From Lepidodermella squamata (lineage: Eukaryota; Gastrotricha): 64,000 nucleotides of DNA. Both the position numbers and the translations under genes were made by a program. This document shows positions 10,478 to 23,231 of this stretch, piece after piece; within the stretch, counting starts at the first letter, position 1, and each line of letters opens with the position of its first letter. Location: assembly GCA_047495785.1 (NCBI GenBank), contig JBLDXI010000010.1, positions 62,001 to 126,000 on the forward strand. The letters are read 5' to 3'. The notes beneath the pieces are model-generated. The model ran no database searches. It had not been told where the DNA came from and saw only the letters and a list, made by a program, of their open reading frames with translations.

Positions 10478-10875
10478 TTGTCAAGAGGACAGCTTGCAGG
10501 AAGTTCAAATATCTGACCGAATTTTTGCTTTGACAAACTTGTTTGGAGTCCGTTCATAACACACTATCATGATTATTATATAATCAATCGATAATAGTCT
10601 TACAAATGTGAGCTAATATATCTAGATCTAAGGTCTTGGCGGGAAGCAGAATCGTGTGTGATGAAATGAAAATTTTATGAATAGTTTACATTAATTAGCT
10701 GAATTCTTACATTTGTCACGTCATCAGAACGCCCGCAGGTAGCCTGCATAAAAAATGCTCGCGTACGTTGGGGTGAGGGGTGGCGATGTTATCACGAAGT
10801 GTTATTCATGTTTTGACACGTCTTTGAAGCGTTTTTAAAGCTAAGATTTCACTGGGCTACGCTAGTTGAATCAAA

Positions 10876-11788
10876 ATGGTCATCATAATTACTGTTATAA
10901 CTCTGTTACTGATAAATGCTGGCCAGCCTGCGCCTATTATTCCTGTGCCACACGGCGGAGGAGGCTGCGAACCCCTTTTAATGAGCATATCAAAACGGCT
11001 GGCCTTCTACGGCGGAGGGACCGATTTTCAAATGATTTTTTACAATTCTATCGATGAGAATTGTGGCGATATTGTTATCGATCTTCAGCTGCGTTATTTC
11101 AAAGCATCAGGAGATGAAGAGAACGGCACTATCATCGCAAAATCCCAATGCAACCCAGCTCCAATCACGAACGAGACCCGCTCCATCACATGCGAAGCGC
11201 CAAATATTACACAAATCATTGCATCTGAAGACTTTGAGCATCAAAATGGTGTCTTAGCGATAGAGCCTTTTAATCAACTATTTGGATGCAAGGTATCTGC
11301 GGACGATACCAAGGGCAAGTTGTGCTACTCTTTGACTATCCGAGATACCGGTCGAATCATCGTTTTCGCCCACTCCATTATGAGCGAGAAACTTGCCTCA
11401 AGTGTAAGGACGCAGCAATCATTGAGATATTACGGCAATCCAGTCGTTGAATCAGCGACTCTAACTGCTGCAACTGGGCGAGTTGAAATAGAGGTACGAG
11501 TTTAAACCTTAAAATAACCTATATTTGCATTCTTATTATACACAGGGTTCTGGATTAGTTGGAGACAACCCTGCTGTGATAAGCCGTCTGTATTCAGTTA
11601 ATGTGACCAACGTTGTAACTGGATCAAAAAAGCAATGTAACGTCGACCTGACAGAAGCAACAAGTGAGAAGCTTTCGTGTAAAATCAATGACTTTGAATG
11701 GTTATCAGTCAACAGCCACACAAAGCTTTCACTTCAAGTTTCTGCAGGAAACTGGCAAGCCCTGGACGTCGTCACTGAAGTGATATAA
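10876..11788 (+). CDS. Secreted cysteine-containing glycoprotein, 286 aa, unknown family
   Basis: Exons 10876-11493 and 11546-11788 join in phase across a 52-nt intron (GTACGAG to TACACAG). The N terminus MVIIITVITLLLINAGQPAP is a clear signal peptide. No further membrane segment is seen, so the protein is probably secreted. The mature part has about nine cysteines and several N-glycosylation sequons (for example NGT, NET, NIT, NVT), and alternating hydrophobic strands suggest a beta-sandwich or jelly-roll-like fold, but no family is recognised. AATAAA at 11918-11923 follows the stop by about 130 nt. It lies tail to tail with the GABA-B-like receptor gene. Confidence 0.75.
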
Positions 11789-11917
11789 AGTCGTCATCAT
11801 CACGGAAGGTCTTGCGCCAGTCTAATCAGCTGAAGTGGTTACATAGTTATCGAAGTTAATTTTTCTAATGGCGCTGGTCGCTGTCACTACGCTAGTTTTA
11901 CTACATAGATCTGTCGT

Positions 11918-11923
11918 AATAAA
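11918..11923 (+). terminator. AATAAA poly(A) signal
   Basis: AATAAA 130 nt after the stop of the 10876-11788 gene. Confidence 0.6.
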
Positions 11924-12027
11924 GTGAGAATATTATGTCTTTGAATATAGTACACAAGGGATAATGAAAACAACTGAATGTCAATGTTTTAATAGAGGCG
12001 ATTGTTAGATGACCGAGGATCTTCACT

Positions 12028-14511
12028 TTATCCGTTCAGGTTGTGATGGGGCTGAACGGACACTTCACGCTTGTTCGGCTCAATCTGACTTGTAACAGAT
12101 GCCGTGGAGCCACCAGCAGTTGGAAACTTGTCCAAGATCGAACCCGTCAGCTTAGTTGAACCTATGCTTTGCGACATGTCGTTCAGCGATGCTGATGCAG
12201 AGCCGCTGTAGCCAGATGGGATAACGCCCTGGCCTCCTCGTCGTACCTGACGCTTTTTGGGCAGTTTAATTTTCGTAACAGCGAACAGCGAACTTCCAGC
12301 TATTATCGAGAAGAGAATTGACATGAACGCTACCACCAAGTCCTGACTAACCGGGTTGCGGATCGTTAGCAGAATGAGAACTGCTGCCGGTATCAAGCCA
12401 ATCGAGCTTAGTAGCGCTATTGTAGTTGGGATAAACTCGGGAATGAAGTAAGAAGCCTTATGACATCGAAGGTAGTACGTGTAATAGCCGGCGAAAACGA
12501 AAAGTAGTGCGTGACACCCAGCAAGAGAAAACTCCCAGGCGGCTTGATACTTCGAGTAGCAGCTCAAGTTCATATACTCCAGATAGACATCTCTGATGAA
12601 ATCGTAGCGAGTTTGCTTGCTGACCAATTCGCATTGTATAGGATCTACAGGCAGCCAAATTACTAGGAGCGCGGCTCCGATCGCAACGATCGCACCGGCA
12701 TAGTGAAGGCTCTTGCGCTTCAGATTCATAACCGGTCGCAACGTGGGGTTTTTCTTGACTTGACGAACCATTTTGCCGAGCTGCTCGGCCAGGTCCTTCT
12801 TGAAGCAGTACATCCTTCCAAATAAAATGCCATCAATAACCGAAAGACCAAGGACGATGGATATTATCCGTATGTTCCAAATGATCAATGGGACTTGAAT
12901 CTTTGTCAGATCCAAGGCGTATAAAACAGCTCCAGCATTCATCAGCATGCAGCCGAAGTAGGATATTGTTTTCACCAAGAAGTCTCGAGAATTCTCTCCT
13001 CGAAGATTGAAAACTAGCCCCAATGTCATAATAGCCGTCCAGGCGACTGCTAAACCAACGACTGCGGCAAAGCTTTCGAAAGGAACAGCCTCAACTATAT
13101 AGAAGTGCTCCAGGGTATCCTTGGGCGGTTTTCCGTTAGATGTCTGCCACGGAAAGTTGGCCGAAAGTTCTGGCATGTAGTCATCATTACTTCTTCCGGG
13201 TGTATTATCTTTTTGCACGATCTTCCCGAGATATTGCAGAAACCCTGTGCCCCAGTAAACCAGGCTGGAAAAGTCGGTTGCCAGCTCGCCGGAAACGTCG
13301 CTGTATTTGATACGGCCGATCCTAAGGCCGTTGTAGTCCAAATTGATAGCAGATTGGTTAACAAACTTCATAACCAATTGGGGTTGCTCTGTAAAGTTGC
13401 GAAGGGTCAGGGTTCCGTTGTAGGCCTTTTTCATCGCTTTCTCAGCCTCCTCCAATGTGACAATTGCATCCATAGTCGCGTCATGGCATTGATATCGGAA
13501 GGGATAGTCGACATCGCGAGATTTGTTTGAAACCCTGTCGAACAACGTCTCAAACTCATTGGCATCGTAACCAAGGTGGGATCGAATGTTCTTGACAGAA
13601 GGAACCTGTTGTGGCCCGGATCCATAAGCGCACTTCAGTTGCTCCATAATGATTTGCCTCGTGCAGCCTGGGTATACCTCTTCCGGTATGGTAGATGGGT
13701 CAGTGAGAAGATTCAGTTGGGATAGGAATACATATCTGTCACATGTCATTCCGAGTTTATAAGTCTCACAGAACCACTGTCTACCCAGTGGGAGCAGAGA
13801 AAACCAACCGATGATGACTCGAATATCCTTGTTCTTGATATTGATCAGTGGAGTAGGATCCGTGAAATCGATGATTCCTTCAAAGGAAGCTATCGTGATG
13901 TTCTGCTGCTGAGCGACTTGTTGCAGCAGTTGAGCCGAGCTGAAATCAGCTGAATTCGGGAAATACACAAGAATAGCAGCTTTCCTCCACTTGCCAATGT
14001 TTTTCATGATTTGAACATGGGCGTGGACAATGTTGGTGGAATGAGCTCGGGTTAGGTACATATTAGGGTAGCGAGTTCTATCCGTGAGTACAGTTCCGGC
14101 AGCTGAAATCGAAAAAGCAACCATGCCGATGTGGTGCAGCATACCGCCTAATCCTTTGCAACCATTTGTTTGATAGCCAGCCACCATAGCCGGTGACATG
14201 AACCGAGTCGCATTTTCCACCGGCTGACCTTCATAGCCCCGATAGAAAAGCATGGTACCGTTTACCGCCCTGCTACCGTCTGTGAACTCATCGCCGGGTA
14301 TTAGCTGCAAATGATAGTCGGACAGAATTTCAGAACGTTTGTTAGTTTCGCTAATCGCAACTTCAGCCCCGTAGCGGCAGTCCAGTCCATTTCGAGGTAA
14401 TTGGCCTGTCAGGGGCAGCATCACATATAGATCCATTGTGTAAGGCTTTCGGGCGATACACAATGAAACAAGCAGAAAACTGAATACGAAGAATAACCAT
14501 TGACTTTCCAT
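12028..14511 (-). CDS. GABA-B receptor-like class C G-protein-coupled receptor, intronless, 827 aa
   Basis: One uninterrupted frame encodes a full class C GPCR. The ATG at 14509-14511 is chosen because it starts a good signal peptide (MESQWLFFVFSFLLVSLCIA); a 17-residue in-frame extension upstream would bury it. Residues ~24-460 match the bilobed periplasmic-binding-protein-like ligand domain of GABA-B receptors (YVMLPLTGQLPRNGLDCRYG, then FSISAAGTVLTDRTRYPN). No cysteine-rich domain separates it from the seven membrane segments at about 479-746, as is typical of GABA-B and unlike mGluR. A cytoplasmic S/G-rich tail of about 80 residues follows. Predicted role: plasma-membrane metabotropic receptor coupling to Gi/o. 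The ligand and subunit type cannot be assigned from sequence alone. The lack of introns is striking beside its intron-rich neighbours and may point to retroposition. An acceptor-like site (GGAATTCCAG) lies 13 nt before the ATG. Confidence 0.9.
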   Translation of the reverse strand: MESQWLFFVFSFLLVSLCIARKPYTMDLYVMLPLTGQLPRNGLDCRYGAEVAISETNKRSEILSDYHLQLIPGDEFTDGSRAVNGTMLFYRGYEGQPVENATRFMSPAMVAGYQTNGCKGLGGMLHHIGMVAFSISAAGTVLTDRTRYPNMYLTRAHSTNIVHAHVQIMKNIGKWRKAAILVYFPNSADFSSAQLLQQVAQQQNITIASFEGIIDFTDPTPLINIKNKDIRVIIGWFSLLPLGRQWFCETYKLGMTCDRYVFLSQLNLLTDPSTIPEEVYPGCTRQIIMEQLKCAYGSGPQQVPSVKNIRSHLGYDANEFETLFDRVSNKSRDVDYPFRYQCHDATMDAIVTLEEAEKAMKKAYNGTLTLRNFTEQPQLVMKFVNQSAINLDYNGLRIGRIKYSDVSGELATDFSSLVYWGTGFLQYLGKIVQKDNTPGRSNDDYMPELSANFPWQTSNGKPPKDTLEHFYIVEAVPFESFAAVVGLAVAWTAIMTLGLVFNLRGENSRDFLVKTISYFGCMLMNAGAVLYALDLTKIQVPLIIWNIRIISIVLGLSVIDGILFGRMYCFKKDLAEQLGKMVRQVKKNPTLRPVMNLKRKSLHYAGAIVAIGAALLVIWLPVDPIQCELVSKQTRYDFIRDVYLEYMNLSCYSKYQAAWEFSLAGCHALLFVFAGYYTYYLRCHKASYFIPEFIPTTIALLSSIGLIPAAVLILLTIRNPVSQDLVVAFMSILFSIIAGSSLFAVTKIKLPKKRQVRRGGQGVIPSGYSGSASASLNDMSQSIGSTKLTGSILDKFPTAGGSTASVTSQIEPNKREVSVQPHHNLNG

Positions 14512-14569
14512 TTTTTTTGTCCCTGGAATTCCGAGCTTTAATGCGAAAATCAGTCGAATCAAACACGAT

Positions 14570-16090
14570 CATCTGAAGCGTTGGCGGCTTTTTGTTTAAT
14601 TTTCTTTTCAATTAACGAAGATCTCGTGTCGAAACACCTGGTTTATTTGCCTTTTACTGTTTTTAATCAATGTCAAATATCATGGCGCGTCGGAACATTC
14701 TATCAGCTTGTTTCAGCTTGATGCATTCCGTGACCCTTTTAACTGTGATTAAACGAGTACTCAGTCATTTTTTAATTACTAACTCATTTGCAAATGGTTT
14801 TTTCCGACGCCTTCCGAAAATCGTCATGAAAAAATGACTCAATTAAAATCATAAGAAATTCGTCTTTTAATATGACCGTTACCAAGTGAAAAGTGCGGTT
14901 TGGCGAAAATCTTGACACAGAGAGATTCTGATGTCGCTTTCAAGATCAATTAACGAGTCGAAGGATATCAAAAATAGGTTGATAGTCACTAGGAGTAATG
15001 TTCGGACTAATGCTGGGAAAATGGGTTTCGAAATTGTGCGATGAAATTTGCGAATTTCTTTAAAAACTTTAAAACTTTCCTTTTTTATTGCATCAATTAT
15101 TATTTCGTCGCGCATTAGATTCTGATGTTATTCTCTTATGCGCACTTGAGATCTTAGGGGTAATCTGAGGTGAGAAATCTTGCTAGATACTCAAAAAAAA
15201 TGTCGGCGACACTTGGGGTCTCCCGTCTTTTGAGGTGGATGGGAGCTTCCATGGAGCTTCAAAAAAGTCTGAGCAAGGACATCTAAGAATCCAAGAATCG
15301 TCCCTCTTCAAGTCAACACACTTTCAGCCATTTGCTGGAAAATACAGAAATTCAGCCAAACCCCACTTTTCACTTGTTGAAGTTACCTCAAAAAGCTTTT
15401 TCATTTTGTCCTCCATTTCGCACCTAAATTTAATTTTTCGCGCGGAATTAGGTCGCAATAATAATGTGCTCATCTGACAATTAAAACGCGTAGTAGTTGA
15501 GTTATCATCGAAAATGCCCTATTTTGTCTTAACCCGTAAGTATCAACGGATCAAGTACATGTCCCGAAAGATGACTGAACGGCTAATATGCTCTGAAAAG
15601 CCGATAATGAAACGGACATGGTGATAATTCTGTTAACTTCACGGCTAAAAAATCACACCTTTGCACTTCTCTCATAAAATCGAAAAATATGGAAAGAGAA
15701 AATTGATGTAATGAATCATGATCGTCAAATAAAGTCGAGCAATGAATGTAACAATGTGAAACCTTTGTTTCGTAACAGCATAAGCAAATAGCGGCCGATG
15801 TGGACCATGTGCTGCAAAACCGTCCACGAACAATGAATAATGCGACCTAGAAAAATGTCCGAACGGCGTCATAATCCGATTAATGGACGTATATAAGGCT
15901 ATCTTTTTGAGTTACATAAATTTTTAGCAATTTCGTTCTAATGATTATTCAGAAAGTGATTCGATAAAGCTTTTAATATTGTCAGATCTAATTGAACGAT
16001 TTAATTTTGTCCCATATTAAATTTGGTACAGTTTTCTTCTTCTCGCCAAATTTAAGGTCGTTAATTACTTGAAAAATTTGAAACAAAAAA
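14570..16090. other. Intergenic region, no gene seen
   Basis: It separates the divergent GABA-B-like and SLC46-like genes. Only short unsupported frames occur, and promoters of both genes presumably lie here. Confidence 0.6.
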
Positions 16091-18227
16091 ATGCCTTTAT
16101 TAAAAGGTATGTCGCTGGTGGCCAGCGCCACCTTCTACTTGCCTCACGCTATTTTTTTGTTTTACAAAATCGGCCAGTCGCTATTCTCGCCGGCGACGAA
16201 GCTCTACCTGTACGACTCGGTGTGCCGTGACCGTTACGACGAACTCGCCGCTCTGAATAAGCAGCATTATTCAAATGAAAGTCACGTCAACACCAGCGAA
16301 GTTATCAATTGCCAAAAATTAACTGGCCATGCCGAGGAACTCGTCCAGCGATCAGCCGCTGAATACATTATGGCTATGAAAATTCTTCAGGTTTTTCAAA
16401 AATTTAATTTTAATAATTATTTTGTATAAAATCTTCCTGAATTTTTGATATTTTTTTAGGATGTTCCAGCGTTTTTCATTGGAATGTACTGTGGAGGCTG
16501 GGTCGATCGAGTTGGGCGTCGGTTTCCAATGATGATTTCATGCTTGGGCGGAGCTTCGGTCGCATTTTTATTCACAATTTTTCAGGTAAATTTAATTAAA
16601 TTTACTTGGTAACAGTATTTCAAGTTGCTTTTAGGCTGTTGGTTTCATGTCTATTCCTGCGATTTTTGTTGGCCTGGCTATCAACGCCTTGGCCGGCCGG
16701 AATACCCTGGTAACAATGGCAATCCAAGCCTACGTAGCCGATCAAACGGCGGAAAAAGAACGAACTCGGCAACTCGGCTTCATTTTGGCTATGAACTTCT
16801 TCGGACTTTTCACCGGCAGTTTATTAATGGGTTGGATAGTTTTGGTTATTGCTCAATTTTTCAATTTTTAATATTTTTCGTTACTTTCTTGGATTTTCAG
16901 CTTTCATGGCCGATGCTTTGCCGTTCTGGGTTATGTTCCTATGCGTTGGATGCCTCTACTCGACAGCTTTTGCGTTAGTTCTATTCGTGTTGCCGGAAAA
17001 ACGGATCGCAAAGCCGAAAAGAAGCCCTGGCTCGAAATGTTTCGGCAAAAGCAACGACGTTGAAATGACAGCCGCTCAAAATCGTGAAGAAGTCGATTCG
17101 ATCTCTGTTATTCCTACGCCTACTCCAGGCTCGCCGAGTACGCAAGCTTCAACGTCAATGTCACTGGCTAAAAAAGTGTCTTCATTTTTTCACACTCGAA
17201 ATTTCACCGATACCGTTCGAACGATAACGAGAAAGCGGCCGAATAACGCGAGGCAGGTGCTGATTTTGTCCTATTTATGCATCGTCCTTCAAAATATGTG
17301 TAAATCTGGCGAAATCGATGTTTTGCTGCTGTTTGTGAAGCATAGCCCGTTGAACTGGTCGAAAACGTGGTACGCCTACTTGTTGAGTTCGCAATACGTG
17401 GCCGTCGCTATTTTACTCATGATTTTGTTGCCGTTTTTACTCAATAAACTTCACCTATCCGATTCGTCGATCATCATTGGATCTACCGTCGCCAAGGTTT
17501 GATGTTTTTCTTATCCCAACGTCTCGATTTTCTGCCGGAAAAACCTTTGAATTTTTTCTTTGAAAAACGTCTGCTGTCTGCGCAAAGCACTAAAATGACC
17601 CGATGTAGGCTTTTCTGTTAAAATTCCTTAAATTTTTTAAGCGCGTGTTAAAAAGCATTTTGTATCGAATTTCTATAATTTAGACCCTGGGCATAGTTTT
17701 GCTGTCGTTCAGCGACCGAACCTGGATGGTATTTTTATCCAGCGTCTGTGTTTCGACTTTTGGCATGATCATTTCCTGTCTGCGGTCTATTATTTCAAAA
17801 CATGTTGAAGAAAACGAAATCGGGAAATGCTTCGCCATCATCTCAGCCTCGGAGACTATCAGCGACCTTGTTGGCGTTATTACCTTCATACGACTGTACC
17901 ATTTCGGCCTGACATTGGGCGGAACGTACGGCCGATCGCTTCCGTTTTTCGTCATTTCATTCGTTCATATCATTCTTCTAGGTAAGAATTGTCGTAAAAA
18001 ATGTCGGATTTTTTTAATTTTCTATAATTTCAGTCTTGGCGATTTTCATCAAAATTAATACGGATAAAACTGGTGATAATAAAGATCAAAAAGTGGCTCA
18101 TGTATCAGGATCGGAGACGCCGGTTCCAACGCTGGAAAATGATGAAGATCCCGTCGCTACAAATTCCTCAATCGGCTCAAATATTATTCAGCCCAGTACG
18201 ATGACAGCGATTTCAGAACGATCGTGA
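16091..18227 (+). CDS. SLC46-like major facilitator superfamily transporter, 569 aa, six exons
   Basis: Exons 16091-16390, 16460-16585, 16635-16830, 16901-17496, 17684-17981 and 18034-18227 join in phase across introns of 49-187 nt. The product has about twelve membrane segments with a long serine/threonine-rich cytoplasmic loop between the two six-helix halves (about residues 235-325). After exon 1 comes the MFS loop signature GGWVDRVGRR (residues ~111-120). The N-terminal segment with KLYLYDSVCRDRY resembles the first extracellular region of the SLC46 (proton-coupled folate transporter-like) family, and the overall layout fits it; solute specificity cannot be read from sequence. The N-glycosylation sites in the first loop (NES, NTS) fit a plasma-membrane location. 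The N terminus appears short for the first helix, so an additional upstream exon is possible. AATAAA lies at 18353-18358. Confidence 0.8.
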
Positions 18228-18352
18228 ATTCAAACATTTTTACCTCAATTTTAGTCAATTTTTACATGACACCTTGTTGTCGCCTTATATAATATTTAGC
18301 TGTAAAAATTGATTGAAATTTCATCTTTTTTTCTTGTGTGTGATTGAATACT

Positions 18353-18358
18353 AATAAA
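18353..18358 (+). terminator. AATAAA poly(A) signal
   Basis: AATAAA 126 nt after the SLC46-like stop codon. Confidence 0.6.
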
Positions 18359-18364
18359 GCAAAA

Positions 18365-19258
18365 GTCGTGGAAAAAACTGAAAATCGCGCTTTTATTATT
18401 TTTCATTCTGTCCATCGTCGAAAAATGCGATACATCTTCTTTGAGTCATTTTTCGGTATTTTTAATTAAATTGCGCAGTTGCTGAGTCGTTACAATAATA
18501 ATATCATGATGAAAACATTCACATTTCTAGGTAGTTTCAGACGAAGTTGTTCAAATCGTATTATCAGGAAATTGCAAGGTTAATACTAATAACTCGTGAT
18601 AGCCGAAAAAAGGTGGCAATATAACGCCTCATTACGCTCTTAATTTGATGTCCGGAAATAAACTACAAAAAAAGACGAGTCGCTGTCATTTTTCAGAGAA
18701 ATTAAATTTGTTGAACAAACCGTCGACCTAGAAATCGACAATTTTTTCACCCGAAGAAAAATTGTTACTATTTTATATCCAATTCTAAGATGATGTCAAG
18801 TCGTTGTTGTTATAGATGATGAAGAGAAAGATAAGAGTCATGACACAACAGGAGAAAAAACGCATAGCGACAGAGTCACAACATTGAAAATAACATTTCA
18901 TTTTTTAATTATTAACACTGAATTTTTTATATAAATAATAAAAGTCATAATAACGAGGTGAATGAAAACCAAACTCTCACAATAATATAGTATAATTACA
19001 TAGTATTTACAAGAGAAAAATTTTTGGGCAAGATTAGGTGTCGCTGAAATTATTTTTATATTATATTTTAATCATTTGACACAACACGTTTTCTCCTCCT
19101 TTTTTGAACAAAGCATCAAATAGCAGAGAAATATATATATATTTATACGTATACTATATGCATATAGCTAAACAGCTTTGGTCATCATGGCGTTTAATTA
19201 GTCGTTTAATAATTATAATAAAAATTTACAAAAAAAATGTGGTGTATAGCCGTTATCG
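18365..19258. other. Intergenic AT-rich region between convergent genes
   Basis: AT-rich sequence with short A/T runs and TATA-type simple sequence (~19130-19160). No gene is seen; it probably holds the 3' UTR of the minus-strand BED/propeller gene. Confidence 0.6.
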
Positions 19259-22200
19259 TTAATTGGTCGTAGAATTAATTCGAAAGATTTTAACTAGGCC
19301 ATTCGCCGTAACAACGCAGCAAGTTTCATGGTGATAAGTCGACGCGAATATCAACTCAGAAGATGGTGATTCATGGATCACATCGTGCGCGATAACAAAA
19401 CTCGACTCCGCCCCGTTCAACAGGCGATAAACAGCCATTTTACCCGCGCGATCAATAGCGAACAACACGCCGGGGCACAACTGGCCGAATCGAACGCAAG
19501 GCTCGCCATTTGTCAACTCAGCCAGGGCGCGATTTGTCGGCTGGCCGTTGGGTAGAATTGACGTTGAAATCAACCCGCGACTCGGCGACGAGCCAATCAG
19601 CTGAATTTCACCATTCTCCGGCGTTGCAATAGCTCGGAAATGCGTGATCGGCGATGAAAGATCAACGTTGCTAATCACCTGCCCGGCGAGGTCGCGAATC
19701 GAAACAGCGCCATCGTCCGTTGCTATGGCGATCAGGTCGCCGTCGCACACGTCGACAACGTCGACAACCGCGCGGAAACTGCACACAATTTTAGCGACAA
19801 GTTCCAACTTGTCGAGATCAATCGAAACAAGAACGCCCATTTTAAGGCCAACAAAGGCGATATGCCACTTAGCAACAACGCACAGCGCCGTTATCGGCCA
19901 GTTCAGCTTCTTCTCGGCGAGCATATTCGAAAAATCCGGGTTGTAAACGCGCAACACGCCAGATTCGGTACCGACCAAAATCGCAAAATCGTCATCGTTA
20001 TCGCCGAATATCCACGCTTCGATGCACGTGATTGACTCTGTAAACGGCGTGTAGACGACGCTTGTCGATTCGTTGCTGTTGTAACGATACACCGAACCGT
20101 TTTGCGTGCCGATAAATACGAAAGCACTCGTGACAGTTGCGCAAGTCGCCGCGGCAGCATCATCGGCGGTGAAAATCTGCGACGAGCCGATCAACTGCAG
20201 CGAACAGCCAGGCTGTTGCTGCTGGTCGATGATGAGACTCGCGTTTGCCGAATCGTCCGAGTCGTCCTCAATGTCGATATCTTCCATTTGCTCAGATTTG
20301 ACCAGGTAATTGTCGTCGTCTTCGTCCTGTTCGTGGTTGTAGCCGGACGACGGCGGCGTGTTGGCGACCGATGACGAGCCGTCGCTATTGCCCGGCACGC
20401 CGTTGTTATTTTCGCCGATATGGTGTTGCATCTCGCCGTTGAAGTTGGATTTCGGCGGCGATAGCGCTGGGATAATGCCGTTGAGCAGCTCCGACGCGTT
20501 GCCCAACGCCGCCGGCGTGTTGCTAGGCGAGCAGTGGCCGTTCGATAGAACAGGCCGCCGCATGGTTGTGTACGCTTTCCGCAGCCTTTTCGGGCCTCGG
20601 CTGAATTGCATCTGAAGATCGACAGGCCAGTTAGAGAGGGGCGAAGCTTGAAACATGGCAGCAGATCGCTTCAGCGTTGATTCAACGCTCGAATTCGAAT
20701 TTCGCCGCACCCAGTCGATCATGGCGTCGACGGGCTGCGAGTCGTTGTCGGCGCCGTTGTTGACTGAGCTGAGCACGACGCGGGCCGCTTTGTTGACGTG
20801 ATCACGGCTCGACATGAGGTTGATGCGTTTCGATCGCAGTTTTTCGAGTTGCGCCTCTGTTTCGGCGATTTTCGCGTCCAGTTCGCGCAAATCGTCGTCG
20901 AATGTCGCGAGAGCGGCTTTGAAAGCCACCGCGACAGCTTCGATGCCATCACTTGACACGCCACCGCCTGGGCGCTTAACGACAAGATTGCACGGCCCAT
21001 CGCCAGTCTGAATTGAAAAAAAATCAAAATTAAAAAAATATGTTCACAATATTTTTTGAATTTTTTAAATCATTGTTAAGAGTCTTTAAGCTGAACCATA
21101 TTTTTTATATTTTTTCAATTTTATTTTGAAATTTCATAATTTTTTCAAAAATTCAAATCGATTTTTAAACTTTTCAACAATTTTTTAAATTGTTTAACTT
21201 CAATCGTTACGAAATTTTATTTTCGTCCAAAAATGTGAGTTCAGCCAACAGAGTGACTCATAATTTGCTCTTCTCGCTTCTGATGTCGGCAAAGTGGTTG
21301 TTTTTCGCATTTTGAAATTTAAAACTGATTATTCACTAACCCTTCAATTTTGTCAAATCTTCGTTTTCCAGGGATTTAAATTCCGAAAAAAACATACATG
21401 TACATCATGCACTACTACCCAGGTATGTCTGTTGAGCACACTAACGGAAATTATTGCTAGAAATTGCCGGATAAGATCTTTTTTCCTTAAGTGACCTAGC
21501 CGAACGGACAATTTTTCATTTCACTATAGCGAAAGTAATATAGAGCGAATTAGTGGAAACCCCGGAAAAAAAATCAATTTCTCATTTTACCCTTCCGGTA
21601 AGAGATAGCTCAAGTTACCATTACAAGTATTATCACCGCAGACATGTCTATATGAGTGGCGTAGTCGTAATGCTATTCGTCAAATTAGTACTAGGGTTCA
21701 TCGCGTTTCTTACCTGAGCAGTGGCGGCTGATGGGCTAGTAGGCGTGTTAGACGTTGACGAGGCGTTGCTTTGCTGCTGCGCCGGCGGCAGGTAGAGCAT
21801 CTTCGGCGGCGGCAGTGCGCTCGGCGGGATCGGATTGAAAGCGGACAGTATTTCCTGCGCCTTGGCCGTCGGCGTCATTTGCCGCATCGGCAGCGGCGCG
21901 TGCAGCGACGGGCGCGTCGTCGAAGGCGCCGACGACGGAAACGCAGCGCCGCTGCCGTTGCCATTTCCGGTTATCGCGGCGGCGGCGGCTGCGATCGCCG
22001 ACGCTGCCGCCGTCAGCGGGCTGTCAGCCGCCATGCCGGCCGTCAGGTGCGACAACGAGTGGTGGTGATGGTGATGCCCGTTTGACAGGCCGTTACTGTG
22101 ACCATTATTACTATTGTTGTTGTTGCTGTTATTCGATCCGAGAATCGGCTTCACTTGAGGCTTCTGCAAATCCAAAGGCTACAATTAAAAAAGCACACAA

Positions 22201-23231
22201 TTATTTCACAAACAAAAATAAACAACAACTTCGCTTTTATAGTGAATACGAGCCAACGAAATAAGAGCAATAAATGAGTCATCTTTATGGGTCAAGTGAA
22301 TAAATCGAGCGCGTGCTACTTTTTGCCCTGGCCCATCGGTAATTATTGCTCTTGCACACAGTCCGATTTTCATTTCTAATATTTGTATCATAAAATGATA
22401 ATTTACTCGTCTTTAAATTCCTCACATTTTGCCGTCTGCTAATTACACTCAAGCTCAATTAAAATTCACGGACGTTTTTGTGATTCATGACATTCCTTAT
22501 CCAGCGTCAGTTGTTTTGATTAATTTAGGGAAAAAGGTCCCTGTAAACGCGAGCGTTCCGGTTTTAAAGTATGGTTTTTTGAGTTCGCAAATTGCGACAA
22601 ATAATATGTGAAAAATGTGTTTACTGTACCTCATCGACGTTAGTTCCATTCGGCGTAGGCGTGAGGCGAGTCAGACCATTCGCGCCCGACGCTGTTGCTG
22701 TCGGTTGCAGAGGCGTCTGCGGGCCGCCTTGCACGGCTTTCGCCTTCATGCGCCCGCAAAATTTGCCCATATGAATGCGCATCGCAGTCTATAAGTTTGT
22801 GTGGGTGAAAAAAACACAATGCAATTAGGATCATTAAAAATAAATTCAAGCACTAATGGAGTCCATATTGTCAAATTACACTTACCGTTCCATCTTTCGG
22901 CGTGTATTTTAGGATGTGCCCACAGTTGCGGCAAACAACAAATGATGTCTGGTAGCCGTCGACGAAAATTTTGTAAAAGCACTGTAATTTGAATGACAAA
23001 AAAAATCACGCATTATTAAGGCGGATGTTTTATTGATTTGGTTTTTACCGTCCAAACAGCTGATCGCATTGTGTCTGACAAAACCAAGGAGACGCGGTCA
23101 CTTTTCGAATGAACTAAATGCCGCACGTAGTCCTTGGCCAATTCCATGCTGTTTCCGCCGCCGCCGCGTTGCGACTGCGACTGCGAGGCGTGGTGTTGAA
23201 GCGGCTGTTGAACGTGGTGTGAGCTAGTCAT
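19259..23231 (-). CDS. BED-type zinc finger / coiled-coil / WD40-like propeller protein, 883 aa, five coding exons
   Basis: Coding exons in transcript order are 23231-23049, 22981-22886, 22788-22630, 22178-21714 and 21007-19259, all phase 0. The N terminus is Q/H-rich. Residues ~37-104 form a finger module: C78-x2-C81 in VVCRNCGHILKYT, then H99 and C104 in MRIHMGKFC, matching the C2HC spacing of BED-type fingers, which bind DNA. Exon 4 opens with PLDLQKP (CtBP-like motif) and is N-, H-, A- and P-rich. The large last exon has a leucine-rich coiled coil (about residues 330-375), an acidic region, and from about residue 560 repeated beta-strand units typical of a WD40-like propeller (IGTQNGSVYRY, VGTESGVLRVYN, ATDDGAVSIRD). 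Probably a nuclear regulator. The ATG at 23231 is the first in frame, but the frame is open to about 23278, so the true start may lie in an upstream exon within the 9-kb gene-free region. No orthologue is recognised. Confidence 0.8.

Noticed and set aside
13105-13530. Plus-strand frame of 141 codons
   Set aside because: Antisense shadow of the GABA-B-like receptor gene.
20102-20615. Plus-strand frames inside the BED/propeller gene
   Set aside because: Antisense shadows of a clearly coding exon.
21771-22085. Arginine-rich plus-strand frame
   Set aside because: Antisense of the A/N/H-rich exon; composition is an artefact of GC-rich codons.
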